Source: CAIWHR01 sp963717695 (GTDB lineage: Bacteria; Pseudomonadota; Gammaproteobacteria; Burkholderiales; Casimicrobiaceae). Taken from it: a DNA stretch of 64,000 bases. The translations under genes were made by a program, and so were the position numbers. The stretch covers positions 62,001-126,000 of the forward strand of contig CAVQWR010000003.1 of the NCBI GenBank assembly GCA_963717695.1. Reading direction: 5' to 3'. The notes below the pieces were generated by a model, which had not been told where the DNA came from, ran no database searches, and saw nothing but the letters and a program-made list of their open reading frames with translations. This document shows positions 18,738-27,524 of the stretch, one piece after another (the first letter of the stretch is position 1; each line of letters opens with the position of its first letter).

Positions 18738-19052
18738 TCACGGCTGCTGTTCATCGAGATACTCCAGCACCGACTCGAGCGCCGCGCGCACCGCATCGGG
18801 ATCGGGCCAGTACCAGACTTCCTTGCCGATCTTCTCGCTGACCAGGACGCCCGCCTCGCGCAGCACCTTGAGGTGGTGCGCCACCGCGGAGCGCGACAGC
18901 GTTGAGGCGGCGACGATCTGCCCGACGTTGAGCCGCTCGCCGGGCTCGAACATCAGCAGGATCCGCTGCCGGTGCGCGTCGCCCAGCGCGACGAACATGC
19001 CCGCCGTGCGGCGCCAGGCGCGCGGTATCGCTTTCGCATAGCTCTGTCGCAT
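18738..19052 (-). CDS. ArsR-family winged-helix regulator
   Basis: This 104-residue regulator has the ArsR helix-turn-helix (FVALGDAHRQRILLMFEPGERLNVGQIV, then STLSRSAVAHHLKVLREAGVLVSEKIGKEVWYW). The recognition helix SRSAVAHHLKVL is typical. No cysteine pair of the classical metal site is present, so it is probably not a metal sensor of the ArsR/SmtB metal type. A perfect inverted repeat just upstream is the likely autoregulatory operator. The transporter/acyltransferase fusion follows on the same strand after a 154-nt gap and is a plausible target. Confidence 0.85.
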   Translation of the reverse strand: MRQSYAKAIPRAWRRTAGMFVALGDAHRQRILLMFEPGERLNVGQIVAASTLSRSAVAHHLKVLREAGVLVSEKIGKEVWYWPDPDAVRAALESVLEYLDEQQP

Positions 19053-19078
19053 CGATCGCTGTCCTCGGCCGGCCGAAT

Positions 19079-19102
19079 ATATAACTAATAGACTAGTTAT
19101 AT
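19079..19102. promoter_or_regulatory. operator-like inverted repeat upstream of the ArsR gene
   Basis: ATATAACTA (19079-19087) and TAGTTATAT (19094-19102) are perfect 9-bp arms around a 6-nt spacer. They lie in an AT-rich island 26 nt upstream of the regulator's start. Position and symmetry fit an ArsR-dimer operator overlapping the promoter. Confidence 0.65.
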
Positions 19103-19305
19103 GGTTTTGTAGTCTAGCGATGCGGCAGCGGCTGTCAAGAGGCGAAAGAGGCGTCCGGCAACGCGTCCGACGAACGGTCGCCGCCGCGAGGCTGTGGATG
19201 CGAGCCGCGCAGTACAGCTGTGCCGGACGCTACAATTCGGGCTGGCGGGAGGCACCCTCGTCTCCCGGCGAGTCGCCACCGCGCTTTCGGCACAGGCCCG
19301 ACACG

Positions 19306-20101
19306 ATGCAGCAATACCTCGAGTTCATGCGCCACGTGCGCGACCACGGCCACCGCAAGGCGGACCGCACCGGCACCGGCACCCTGTCGGTGTTCGGCTA
19401 CCAGATGCGCTTCGATCTCGGCGCCGGATTTCCGCTGCTGACGACCAAGAAGGTCCACACGAAGTCGATCATCCACGAGCTCCTGTGGTTCCTGCGCGGC
19501 GAGACCAACGTGCGCTCGCTGCAGGCCGCCGGCGTGACGATCTGGGACGAATGGGCGGATCCGAACGGCGAGCTCGGGCCCGATCTACGGCTACCAGTGG
19601 CGCAGCTGGCCGACGCCGGACGGCGGCCACGTCGACCAGATCGCCAATGTGCTGGCCGAGATCCGGCGCAATCCGGATTCGCGCCGCCTCATCGTCTCCG
19701 CGTGGAACGTCGGCCAGATTCCGCAGATGAAGCTGCCGCCCTGCCATGCGTTCTTCCAGTTCTACGTGGCTGACGGAAAGCTGTCCTGCCAGCTCTACCA
19801 GCGCAGCTGCGACATCTTCCTCGGCGTGCCCTTCAACATCGCGTCCTATGCGCTCCTCACGCACATGGTGGCGCAGCAGTGCGATCTCGGCGTCGGGGAT
19901 TTCGTGTGGACCGGCGGCGACTGCCACCTGTATCTCAACCATCTGGAGCAGGTCGATCTGCAACTGTCGCGCGCGCCGCGTCCGCTGCCGCGGCTCGCCA
20001 TTCTCCGCAAGCCCGCATCGATTGCCGAATACCGGTTCGAGGATTTCGCGATACTGGATTACGACCCGCATCCCGCCATCAAGGCGCCTGTCGCCGTCTG
20101 A
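19306..20101 (+). CDS. thyA: thymidylate synthase (one inserted base)
   Basis: ThyA makes dTMP from dUMP with methylene-tetrahydrofolate. The 796-nt span is 264 codons plus stop plus one base, and 264 is the E. coli length. The break is at about 19588, where an extra C in GGGCCCGATC separates GELGP from IYGYQWRSWPTPDGG. Conserved blocks include RTGTGTLSVFGYQMRFDL, the catalytic Cys in MKLPPCHAFFQFYV, QRSCDIFLGVPFNIASYALL and GDCHLYLNH. A TACAAT -10-like box lies at 19231-19236. folA is found about 6.3 kb further on rather than adjacent. I regard the gene as functional with a sequence error. Confidence 0.92.
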
Positions 20102-20287
20102 CCGGCCCCGTGACCGCGGCGACGCCGCTCCCCGCCATCGAGTTCCGGTCCTTGCCGAATCGCGGAGCGCGCTTGACGCGCAACCGGACGAGCAATCAGA
20201 ATTCCGCGCCTACCGCCGGCGCTTTGGAGGCGCGGTGCGTTCAATCGGCGCACCCGGCGGCATGACACCAAATTCAGGGAGAAATTT

Positions 20288-21783
20288 GTGAAGGGAATGA
20301 CGATACGAACGACGCTTTGCCTGGCGTTCGTCGCTGCAGCGCTGGCCGGCTGCGGACAGAAGGCCGATACCACCGCCGAGAAGGCCGCCACCGAAGCCAA
20401 GGACAAGGTTGCGGCCGCGGCCAAGGACGCAGAGGCACTCGCCAAGGAAGCGGAAGCGCGCGAGACCGGCATCGACGCCTACATGTACGCCTATCCGCTC
20501 GTGACCATGGAGTTGACGCGGCGCGTGTCGACGAACGTGGCGGCGCCGGAAGGAAGCAAGGCGCCGATGGCGCAATTCGCCAAGCTGCGCGGCTATCCGG
20601 CCGTCGACGACCACACGGTCACGGCGCCGAACGCGGACACGCTCTACACCGTCATCTGGCTGGACGTCTCCAAGGAGCCGTGGATCGTCAGCTCACCCGA
20701 CATGAAGGGCCGGTTCTTCCTGCTGCCGATGCTGGACGGATGGACGACGGTCTTCGCCGATCCCGGCAAGCGCACCACGGGCACGGGCGCGCAGAAGTTC
20801 GCGATCACCGGGCCGGGCTGGACGGGAACGCTCCCGGCCGGCGTCACCGAATACAAGTCGGCAACGTCGATGGTGTGGCTGCTCGGCCGGATCTACTGCA
20901 CCGGCACGCCGGAGGACTACAAGGTCGTGCACGCGCTTCAGGACCAGATGACGGCGGTGCCGCTTTCGTCCTATGGCAAGCCCTACACAGCGCGGCGGGG
21001 ACGGTGGATCCGGGCATCGACATGAAGACGTCGATTCGCGACCAGGTCAACGCGATGGACGCGGCATCCTATTTCAAGCTGTTCGCACAGCTGCTGAAGG
21101 CGAATCCTCCCGTGGCCGAGGACGCGCCGATGGTGGCGAAGCTCGCGAAGATCGGCATCGTGCCGGGACAGGACTTCGATGCGTCGAAGCTCGACCCGGC
21201 GGTCGCGAAGGGGCTCGCGGCCGCGCCGAAGCCGGGGCAGGAAAAGATCATGGCGTGGATGAAGGAAGGAATCGTCGCCGGTGACGCGAAGGTCGAGAAC
21301 GGCTGGTACTTCACCACCAAGACGGGGATCTACGGCACGAGCTACCGGCAGCGGGCGCTGGTCACCGCCATCGGCCTCGGTGCCAACCGTCCCCAGGACG
21401 CGGTCTACCCGACTTCGGAAGGACCGGACATCGTCAAGAAGTACAGCGGCGCGAACAAGTACGTGCTGCATTTCCCCAAGGGCGAGCTGCCGCCGGTCGA
21501 CGGCTTCTGGTCGCTGACGATGTACGACGCGAACTATTTCTTCGTGCCCAATCCGATCAACCGCTACACGGTCAGCCAGCGCAACAAGCTGAAGCAGAAC
21601 GCGGACGGATCGGTCGACCTCTACGTCCAGAACGAGTCTCCCGGCAAGGACAAGGAGCAGAACTGGCTGCCCGCGCCGAAGGACCAGTTCGTCCTGATGA
21701 TGCGGCTGTACTGGCCGAAGGAGAAGGCGCCCTCCATCCTCGACGGCAGCTGGAAGATTCCGCCGGTCAAGGAAGCGAGCTGA
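20288..21783 (+). CDS. DUF1254/DUF1214 lipoprotein (one frame break)
   Basis: The GTG at 20288 is preceded by an AGGGAGA ribosome site and opens a lipoprotein signal (LCLAFVAAALAGC, lipobox LAGC). A short coiled Ala/Lys/Glu segment follows, then DUF1254 (YMYAYPLVTMELTRRV, APNADTLYTVIWLDVSKEPW) and DUF1214 (GANRPQDAVYPTSEG, GFWSLTMYDANYFFVPNP). The frame changes near 20993, in or around TACACAGCGCGG. The shift equals one missing base or two extra bases, unlike most breaks here. The protein should be about 497 residues and anchored in an envelope membrane. Members of this family have no agreed function. Confidence 0.8.
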
Positions 21784-21997
21784 GCTCAGCGGGCCGGAGG
21801 CAGCGTCGTCGCAGTCGATGCTGCCTCCGTCCGCGGCGACCTCGTTTCCGTCCGGCCGACGGAAACGTTGCAATCATTGCCGACGCATGAGGAGGTTCTG
21901 CCGGCGCAACCGTCGGGCGTCGACGCGATTCCGACGGCGCTCGGGCTCGATCTGACGTCTGCGTGCGTTGTCGACGCGCGCCGCGAAACCAGCAGCG

Positions 21998-22033
21998 GAA
22001 AAAAAGAAGCCCGCCGGGAGGAGGTTAGCGGGC
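21998..22033 (-). terminator. rho-independent terminator of the sigma-54 transcript
   Basis: On the minus strand GCCCGC (22033-22028) and GCGGGC (22014-22009) form the stem, followed by TTC and a run of seven T. The 13-nt loop contains ACCTCCTCCC, which includes the 16S anti-Shine-Dalgarno core. The rest of the 345-bp gap 21784-22128 contains a second hairpin (GGCATC...GATGCC, about 22053-22068) and no gene. Confidence 0.75.
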
Positions 22034-22128
22034 AAGGGGGACTTGAGTGCGGCGGCATCGTTCGATGCCGGCTCGCCTGCGGCGGGCGCCATGCGCCGGC
22101 CGGTCAATCTCGTTGTGCGTCGCGCGCG

Positions 22129-22287
22129 TCAGGCAATCGCGCGCGCGGCGCTGATCCGATCCGCGAGGGCCTCGAGCGTCTCCTGCTGGGCGGCCGACAC
22201 CGCCTCGCCGTCGTCACGCGCATCGCCTCGCATCGACTCGAGGCTGTCGAGCCATCGCGGAGCAAGTTCGGGCGAGAACGTGGGCAT
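22129..22287 (-). CDS. 52-residue ORF under a sigma-54 promoter
   Basis: The ORF starts at ATG 22287 (MPTFSPELAPRWLDSLESM) and ends ALADRISAARAIA. It is acidic and predicted mostly helical, with no signal peptide or cysteine. Third codon positions are about 83 percent G or C, as in neighbouring genes, which supports coding. The ribosome site is weak (CGAG about 12 nt upstream). It is the only ORF on the short transcript predicted from the promoter at 22328-22343 to the terminator at 21998. I do not recognise a family. The RNA itself could instead be the functional product. Confidence 0.5.
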   Translation of the reverse strand: MPTFSPELAPRWLDSLESMRGDARDDGEAVSAAQQETLEALADRISAARAIA

Positions 22288-22327
22288 GGTGGTGTGGCTC
22301 GTTGGGTTCGCTGCCTGTCCAACACTA

Positions 22328-22343
22328 AGCAGGTTCCGTGCCA
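22328..22343 (-). promoter_or_regulatory. sigma-54 promoter, target of GlrR
   Basis: On the minus strand TGGCACG-N4-CTGCT has the full -24 element and a good -12 element, with the invariant GG-N10-GC spacing (GG at 22342-22341, GC at 22330-22329). It predicts a start near 22317, about 30 nt before the 52-residue ORF. Confidence 0.75.
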
Positions 22344-22455
22344 TTCGGCATGGACGATGCGGACCTTGCAAGTCCTGATGCCGTTTCCCCTATGACAACG
22401 TCAACGTTGCGATGCGGCGAAGCGCGGGCCGTACGCAATGCGAAACGAGCGCACC

Positions 22456-22473
22456 TGTCGCGGCAAACCGACA
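22456..22473. promoter_or_regulatory. GlrR-type activator site 1 (TGTC-N10-GACA)
   Basis: This is an exact match to the GlrR recognition form known from enterobacterial glmY, centred about 148 nt upstream of the predicted sigma-54 start. It lies in the 374-bp gap between glrR and the small ORF, which holds no other gene. Confidence 0.65.
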
Positions 22474-22520
22474 TCCTATGTGTCATTTGTGTTAATGACT
22501 TGTTTTTGCAAGTTTTTTGA

Positions 22521-22538
22521 TGTCTCCAATCGGCGACG
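22521..22538. promoter_or_regulatory. GlrR-type activator site 2 (TGTC-N10-GACG)
   Basis: This site matches seven of eight positions and is centred 65 nt from site 1. A related dyad, GTCATT-N6-AATGAC (22482-22499), lies between them with a different spacing. Confidence 0.5.
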
Positions 22539-22661
22539 GCCGAGGGAGGTTGCGCCGCACAACGGCGGCAATCCATGACGTTGGAATGAGGGCCTCCGCG
22601 GGGCGCGAAAGCGGCGCAGGGGCGCCGGTACGGTTTGCACCGCGTGGCGCGTCGCGAGAGG

Positions 22662-24026
22662 TCAGCCCGGCTTGCCTTCCTTGAACATCGCGGGCTCGAG
22701 CCGGTGCCGCTGCAGCAGCTTGTAGAACTCCGTCCGGTTGCGCTTGGCGAGCTGCGGCCGCCTGCGTCACGTTGCCTCCGGTGATCTTGAGCAGCCGCAC
22801 GAGGTAGTCGCGCTCGAAATCCTTGCGCGCCTCCTCGAACGGCACCAGCGCGCTCGCATCCTCGCGCAGCGCGCTCTGGACGAGCGTCGCCGGAATCATC
22901 GTCGTCGTCGCGAGCGCGACCGCCTGCTCCAGCAGGTTGAGGAGCTGGCGCACGTTGCCGGGCCACGGCGCCGCCACGAGCAGCGCCATGGCGTCGGGCG
23001 CGAGCGACGGAACCGGCCGCTTGTAGCGCTCGGCGAGCCGGCGCAGGAAATGCGTCGCGAGCAGCGGGATGTCCTCGCGCCGGTCCGCGAGCGGCGGCAG
23101 CCGCAGCGAGACGACATTGAGGCGGTAGTAGAGATCCTCGCGAAAGCGGCCCGAGGCTTTCTGCGCCTCGAGATCGCGGTGCGTGGCCGAGATCACGCGC
23201 ACGTCGATCGGGATCGACTGCGTCGCCCCGACCGGACGCACCTCGCCTTCCTGCAGCACGCGCAGCAGCTTCACCTGCAGCGCCAGCGGCATGTCGCCGA
23301 TCTCGTCGAGGAAGATCGTGCCGCCGTCGGCCGCCTGGAACAGTCCCTTGTGCGCCTGGACCGCGCCGCTGAACGCGCCGCGCGCGTGGCCGAAGAGCTC
23401 GGATTCGAGCAGCGGCTCGGGGATCGCGCCGCAGTTCACGGCGACGAACGGCTCGTCGCGGCGCGGGCTCGCGCGGTGGATCGCGCGCGCGAGCAGCTCC
23501 TTGCCGGTGCCGGAATCGCCGTAGATCAGCACGCTCGCGTCGGAATCGGCGACGCAGCCGCGCCTGGCGCAGCAGGTCCTCCATCTGCGGGACTGCGCGT
23601 GATGATGCCGGCGCGCCATTCGCCCGAGGATTCCTGCACGTCGCCCGATGCGTCGCCGGCAAGCGCCATCGCCGCCGCGACCTTCTGCAGCAGCTCCTGG
23701 CTGTCGAACGGCTTGGTGAGGAAGCCGAAGACGCCGCGCTGCGTGGCCGACACCGCGTCGGGGATCGTCCCGTGCGCCGTCAGGATGATCACGGGCAGCG
23801 CCGGATGCTGCCGATGGATCGCCTCGAAGAGCTGCAGGCCGTCGATGCCCGGCATCCGCAGGTCGGTGATCACCGCGCCCGGCCGCGCCACCGCGAGCGC
23901 GGCAAGCGCCGTTTCGCCGCTGTCCGCCGTGCGCACGCGATAGCCGGCCGACGTGAGCCGCAGGCTGATCAGCTTGAGCAGGTCAGGGTCGTCGTCGACC
24001 AGCAGGATGTCGCCCGCGGGAACCAT
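22662..24026 (-). CDS. glrR: sigma-54-dependent response regulator GlrR/QseF (three frameshifts)
   Basis: The corrected length is about 453 residues. The receiver domain (ILLVDDDPDLLKLISLRLTSAGY, phospho-Asp in VITDLRMPGIDG, Lys in FLTKPFD) is followed by an AAA+ domain with Walker A GDSGTGKE and Walker B GGTIFLDEIGDMP. The sigma-54 loop reads GAFSGA rather than the usual GAFTGA. A Fis-type helix-turn-helix closes the protein (GNVTQAA, then NRTEFYKLLQRHRLE after the break). Breaks near 23600, 23570 and 22755 are each cured by removing one base, and the span is divisible by three. The similarity to E. coli GlrR runs through the whole length. It should activate the sigma-54 promoter just downstream. 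Confidence 0.9.
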
Positions 24027-24053
24027 GGAGCCCATGCGCTTCGATTCCGGGCG

Positions 24054-24786
24054 CTAGCGCCCGCCTCCGCCGCCGCCGCCGCCACCACTTCCGCCGCCAC
24101 CGCCGCTCGCGCCGCTGCCTCCGCCGCCCATCCCGCGCATGCGGTCGCGCAGCAGGCTCCGCTCCATCGTCTGCAGATCCTCGAGCTTCTGCAGCGCGGC
24201 GTCGGTCTTCTGCTGCTCGTCGCGAACGGCGCGCATGCGCTCGACGATCTGCGCCTGCAGCACCGCCGCCAGCTGCTTCATCATCGGCGAGCCCGGATTG
24301 CTGCTGCGCGACGTTCTCGAGCAGCTGCAGTGCGCGCTGGTCGTCCTGCGGCGAGGTCCGTGCAATCGTGTAGAGCACCGCCAGGCGAATCCGGTTCGCA
24401 TCGGTGCGCTGCCGCGCGAGCGCCTGCGTCGCGGCGTCGCGCTCGCGCTTCTGCTCGTCCGGGCTCAGCGTTCCGTAGCGCTGCAGATCGGCGACGAGCA
24501 CCAGCAGGTCTTCCTCCTCGAACGTGAGAACGGGCCGCGCCGCCACCGCGGGCGCGGGCGGCAACACGGTCGGTGCGGGCGCAGGCGCGGGCTCGGCGCT
24601 CTTCTCGGGCTCGGGCGTCACGAGCGGCGGCTCGACCGGCTCGATCGGCGGATATTCGACCATCGGTGCCGGCGTCGGCGCGATGGTCGCGGGGTACTCC
24701 TCCTCGTCGTGCGGCGCGGGCAGCGGGGTCGCGCAGCCGAACAACAGGGTGGCCGCGAGCAGGATCAGCCAGCGCGCGCGACTCAT
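24054..24786 (-). CDS. qseG: QseG/YfhG-like lipoprotein with glycine tail (one frameshift)
   Basis: The gene lies between the kinase and regulator genes, as yfhG/qseG does in E. coli glrK-qseG-glrR. The lipoprotein signal is MSRARWLILLAATLLFGC. A Pro/Glu-rich linker, a helical middle (LLVLVADLQRYGTLSPDEQKRER) and a coiled segment (RMRAVRDEQQKTDAALQKLEDL) follow. The last ~30 residues are almost pure Gly with Ser, which the enterobacterial protein lacks as far as I know. One extra base near 24300 breaks the frame, and the span is one over a multiple of three. It starts inside the kinase stop (ATGA). In E. coli this outer-membrane lipoprotein stimulates the kinase. Confidence 0.8.
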
Positions 24787-26285
24787 CGGCTTCCGCCCAT
24801 CGCGACGTGCGCGGCGCTCGGCGGTGTCTCGGCGGCCTCGGCGGCCTCGGCGGCGCCGGAAGCGGCAGCCGGCAGCGTCAGCCGGAAATGCGCGCCGCGG
24901 CGTCCGTCGACGCGGTCGAGCACCTCGATCCTTCCGCCATGCGCGAGCGCGTACTCGCGGGCGATGGCGAGCCCGAGCCCCGATCCCTTGACGCGTCCCT
25001 CGACCGGCGCCTTGCCCTGATAGAAGGATTCGAAGATCTTCTGCCGGTCGCCCTCGTCGACGCCGTGGCCCTGGTCGACGACGTCGAGCACCGCGAAGCC
25101 GTCCTCGGTGCGAAGGTCGATCGCGATCGCGCCCGAGCGCGGCGAGTACTTGATCGCGTTGGAGACGAGATTGTCGACGATCGTGCGGATCTTGTCGGCG
25201 TCGCCGATCACCTGCGCAGGCTTGAGGTCGGGCACGAACGCGATCATCCGTGCCAGCGCGGCGAGCTTGTGCTCGCGCACGACCCGGCCCACGACGTCGG
25301 GCAGGAAGACGGTCGAGAGCGTCTGCGGCTCCATCGCGCGCGTCTGGTGATAGGTGAGGAGGTCCTCGATCAGCTTCTGCAGCGACAGCGTGTTCTCGCG
25401 GACGATGCGGACGATGTCGCGCTGCTCCGGCGACAGCGCGCCGCCGACGTTGTCGCGCAGGAGCTCGGCGCCTTCGCGCACCGCCGTCAGCGGCGTCTTG
25501 AGCTCGTGCGACACGTGCCGCAGGAAGCGATTCTGCTGCTCCTCGAGGTCGTGCAGCCGCGTGCGCAGCCACTCGAGGCGCTGGCCGAGATAGCGCAGGT
25601 CCTGCGGGCCGTTGACCTCGATCGCGTGCGTGAAGTCGGCGGTGCCCATCTGGCGGATCGCCTGGTCGAGCTGGCGGATCGGGCGCGCGATGAGGACGGC
25701 GAACAGAATGGCGAGCGCGAGCGCGATGCCGGCCGTGGCGAGCGTCAGGTACAGCCATTTCTCGTGGCCCTGCGCCGCGATCTCCTGCAGCCGCAGGATC
25801 GCGCGGTCGGTGAGGTCGTTGGTCGCCGTGACGGTGAGCTGGGCGCCCTCGACCAGCTTCGAGTAGCCGGCCGCGAGCTGCGCCTGCGCATCCGCGGAAT
25901 GCAGCGGCGCTCCCAGCGACTTGTTGAGCATCGACTCGCTGTCGGCGAGGCGCGCCAGTGCCACGAGCTTGTCCTCCGCGAGCGGCAGCGACGCCAGCTG
26001 CTTTTCGGTCTGGAGGAATTCCTGCCGAACGCGGGCGTAGTCGTCGAGCAGCGTGCCGTCCTCGAGGATCAGGTACTGGCGAACGATGCGCTCGAGCGTC
26101 GCCGACTGCTCGACGAGCTGCCGGCTGGCGCGCACGGCCTGTGCCGCCTGCTGCACGGCTTCCTGCCCCTGCGCCTGCAGCTGGTCGAGCGACAGGATGA
26201 GTTCCGCCAGCGCATAGATCAGCGGCAGGCTGACCAGCAGGAACCCGAGCAGGATGAACTTGAGGAACGATCTGGGGTAATACAC
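24783..26285 (-). CDS. glrK: sensor histidine kinase GlrK/QseE
   Basis: This 500-residue kinase starts at GTG 26285. Helix one is FILLGFLLVSLPLIYALAEL, a periplasmic helical sensor domain covers about residues 30-170, and helix two is GIALALAILFAVLIA. A HAMP follows. The phosphorylated His is in FLRHVSHELKTPL (about residue 261), and the ATPase boxes are NLVSNAIKYSPRSG, DQGHGVD and GSGLGLAIAREYALAHGG. The sequence parallels E. coli GlrK along its length, including LRHxSHELKTPL followed by REGxELL. It heads the operon glrK-qseG-glrR with ATGA coupling to the next gene. The signal is unknown here; envelope stress or polymyxin-type cues are known elsewhere. Confidence 0.9.
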   Translation of the reverse strand: MYYPRSFLKFILLGFLLVSLPLIYALAELILSLDQLQAQGQEAVQQAAQAVRASRQLVEQSATLERIVRQYLILEDGTLLDDYARVRQEFLQTEKQLASLPLAEDKLVALARLADSESMLNKSLGAPLHSADAQAQLAAGYSKLVEGAQLTVTATNDLTDRAILRLQEIAAQGHEKWLYLTLATAGIALALAILFAVLIARPIRQLDQAIRQMGTADFTHAIEVNGPQDLRYLGQRLEWLRTRLHDLEEQQNRFLRHVSHELKTPLTAVREGAELLRDNVGGALSPEQRDIVRIVRENTLSLQKLIEDLLTYHQTRAMEPQTLSTVFLPDVVGRVVREHKLAALARMIAFVPDLKPAQVIGDADKIRTIVDNLVSNAIKYSPRSGAIAIDLRTEDGFAVLDVVDQGHGVDEGDRQKIFESFYQGKAPVEGRVKGSGLGLAIAREYALAHGGRIEVLDRVDGRRGAHFRLTLPAAASGAAEAAEAAETPPSAAHVAMGGSR

Positions 26286-26398
26286 GGGGGATCGCCGCTA
26301 TAATTTGCGCCAATTATGACACCGTACTCGACCCCGCGAATGCCGGCATGACCCGCGCCGCCCCTGCGTCCGTCGCGGGCACCGGTCCCGGCAAGGCA

Positions 26399-26893
26399 AT
26401 GCCGCAGCTCGAGATCGTCGCGGCGGTCGCGGCGAACGGGGTGATCGGCGCCGGCAACCGGATGCCATGGCATCTTCCCGCCGACCTGCGCCGCTTCCGC
26501 GCGCTGACCACGGGGCACGCAGTGATCATGGGACGCAAGACCTGGGAATCGATCGGGCGCGCGCTGCCGCAGCGGCAGAACATCGTGGTGTCACGGGCGC
26601 CGGCCTTCCGCGCCGAAGGCGCACAGGCGGCGGCCTCGCTCGACGAAGCGCTCGCGCTGGTCACGCTGCCGGCGCCGGCGTTCTGCATCGGCGGCGGCGA
26701 GCTCTACCGCGAGGCGCTGTCGCGCGCGACGACGCTGCATCTCACCGAGATCGGCGCCAGCTTCGAAGGCGACGCGACGTTTCCCGCGTTCGATCGCACG
26801 CACTGGCGCGAGAGCGCGCGCGAACCGCATTCGCCGGAGGCGCCGGGCGGCGTCGCTTACGCCTTCGTCACCTACACGCGAACCGGGGACTGA
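26399..26893 (+). CDS. folA: dihydrofolate reductase
   Basis: FolA reduces dihydrofolate to tetrahydrofolate with NADPH, recycling the folate oxidised by ThyA. The ATG at 26399 gives 164 residues, the usual size. An in-frame ATG at 26348 would add 17 atypical residues. Key features are VAANGVIGAGNRMPWHLPADLRRF (with the Trp of the Met20 loop and the catalytic Asp), MGRKTWESIG, NIVVSR and CIGGGELYREAL. A TATAAT at 26299-26304 could serve as its -10. It is divergent from glrK and followed on the same strand by a DUF4337 gene. Confidence 0.93.
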   Translation: MPQLEIVAAVAANGVIGAGNRMPWHLPADLRRFRALTTGHAVIMGRKTWESIGRALPQRQNIVVSRAPAFRAEGAQAAASLDEALALVTLPAPAFCIGGGELYREALSRATTLHLTEIGASFEGDATFPAFDRTHWRESAREPHSPEAPGGVAYAFVTYTRTGD

Positions 26894-26951
26894 CGCCGCT
26901 CGCGCGGCCCGGCCGCAACCGATCACGCATTCGCATCCACGGAGAACGATC

Positions 26952-27524
26952 ATGTCCGAAGGCGGGTTTCACGTGCACGGTCCGCACGATCACGAAGTCG
27001 AGCACGCGGCACACTCCGGCGACCCGTTCGCGGGACGCATCGCGGTGATGACCGCGATCTTCGCGACGCTCGGCGCGATGATGGGCTACATGGCGGGCGC
27101 GACGCAGAACGAGGCGCTCCTGTTCAAGAACGAGGCGGCGATCAGGAAGACCGAGTCGTCCGATCAGTGGAACTTCTACCAGGCGAAGAGCAGCAAGCAG
27201 AATCTCGCGGAACTGGGCGCCGTGCTCGCGACCGGCGACGCACAGGCGAAATTTGCGAAGGACGCGGAGCGCTACAAGGGCGAGAAGGACGCCATCATGG
27301 CCGAGGCGAAGAAGCTCGAGGCGGCCTCGGCCACGGCGGAGGAGAAGAGCGAGGAGGCGATGCACGTCCACCATCGCTGGGCGCAGGCGATGACGCTGAT
27401 CCAGATCGGCATCGCGCTGGGCGCGATCGCGCTCCTGACGCGCAGCAGGCGGATGGGCATCGGCGCGATCGCCGTCGCGGGTGCGTCCGTGGCGCTGGCA
27501 GCGCTCGCCTTCGCCCACATCTGA
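26952..27524 (+). CDS. DUF4337 membrane protein
   Basis: The protein has 190 residues with a His-rich N-terminus (GFHVHGPHDHEVEHAAH). A first helix (IAVMTAIFATLGAMMGYMAGA) is followed by a charged coiled middle domain (residues about 60-130, FYQAKSSKQNLAEL and EAKKLEAASATAEEKSEEA). Two C-terminal helices (MTLIQIGIALGAIALL and IAVAGASVALAALAF) end the protein. This layout is that of DUF4337, found widely in proteobacteria without a known activity. The ribosome site is GGAGA about 7 nt upstream of the ATG. The His-rich tail might bind metal, which is only a guess. Confidence 0.8.
   Translation: MSEGGFHVHGPHDHEVEHAAHSGDPFAGRIAVMTAIFATLGAMMGYMAGATQNEALLFKNEAAIRKTESSDQWNFYQAKSSKQNLAELGAVLATGDAQAKFAKDAERYKGEKDAIMAEAKKLEAASATAEEKSEEAMHVHHRWAQAMTLIQIGIALGAIALLTRSRRMGIGAIAVAGASVALAALAFAHI

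Noticed and set aside
22480..22520. Terminator-like GTCATT-N6-AATGAC with a following T run on the plus strand
   Set aside because: No plus-strand gene ends upstream; its position between two GlrR-type sites suggests a regulatory dyad instead.
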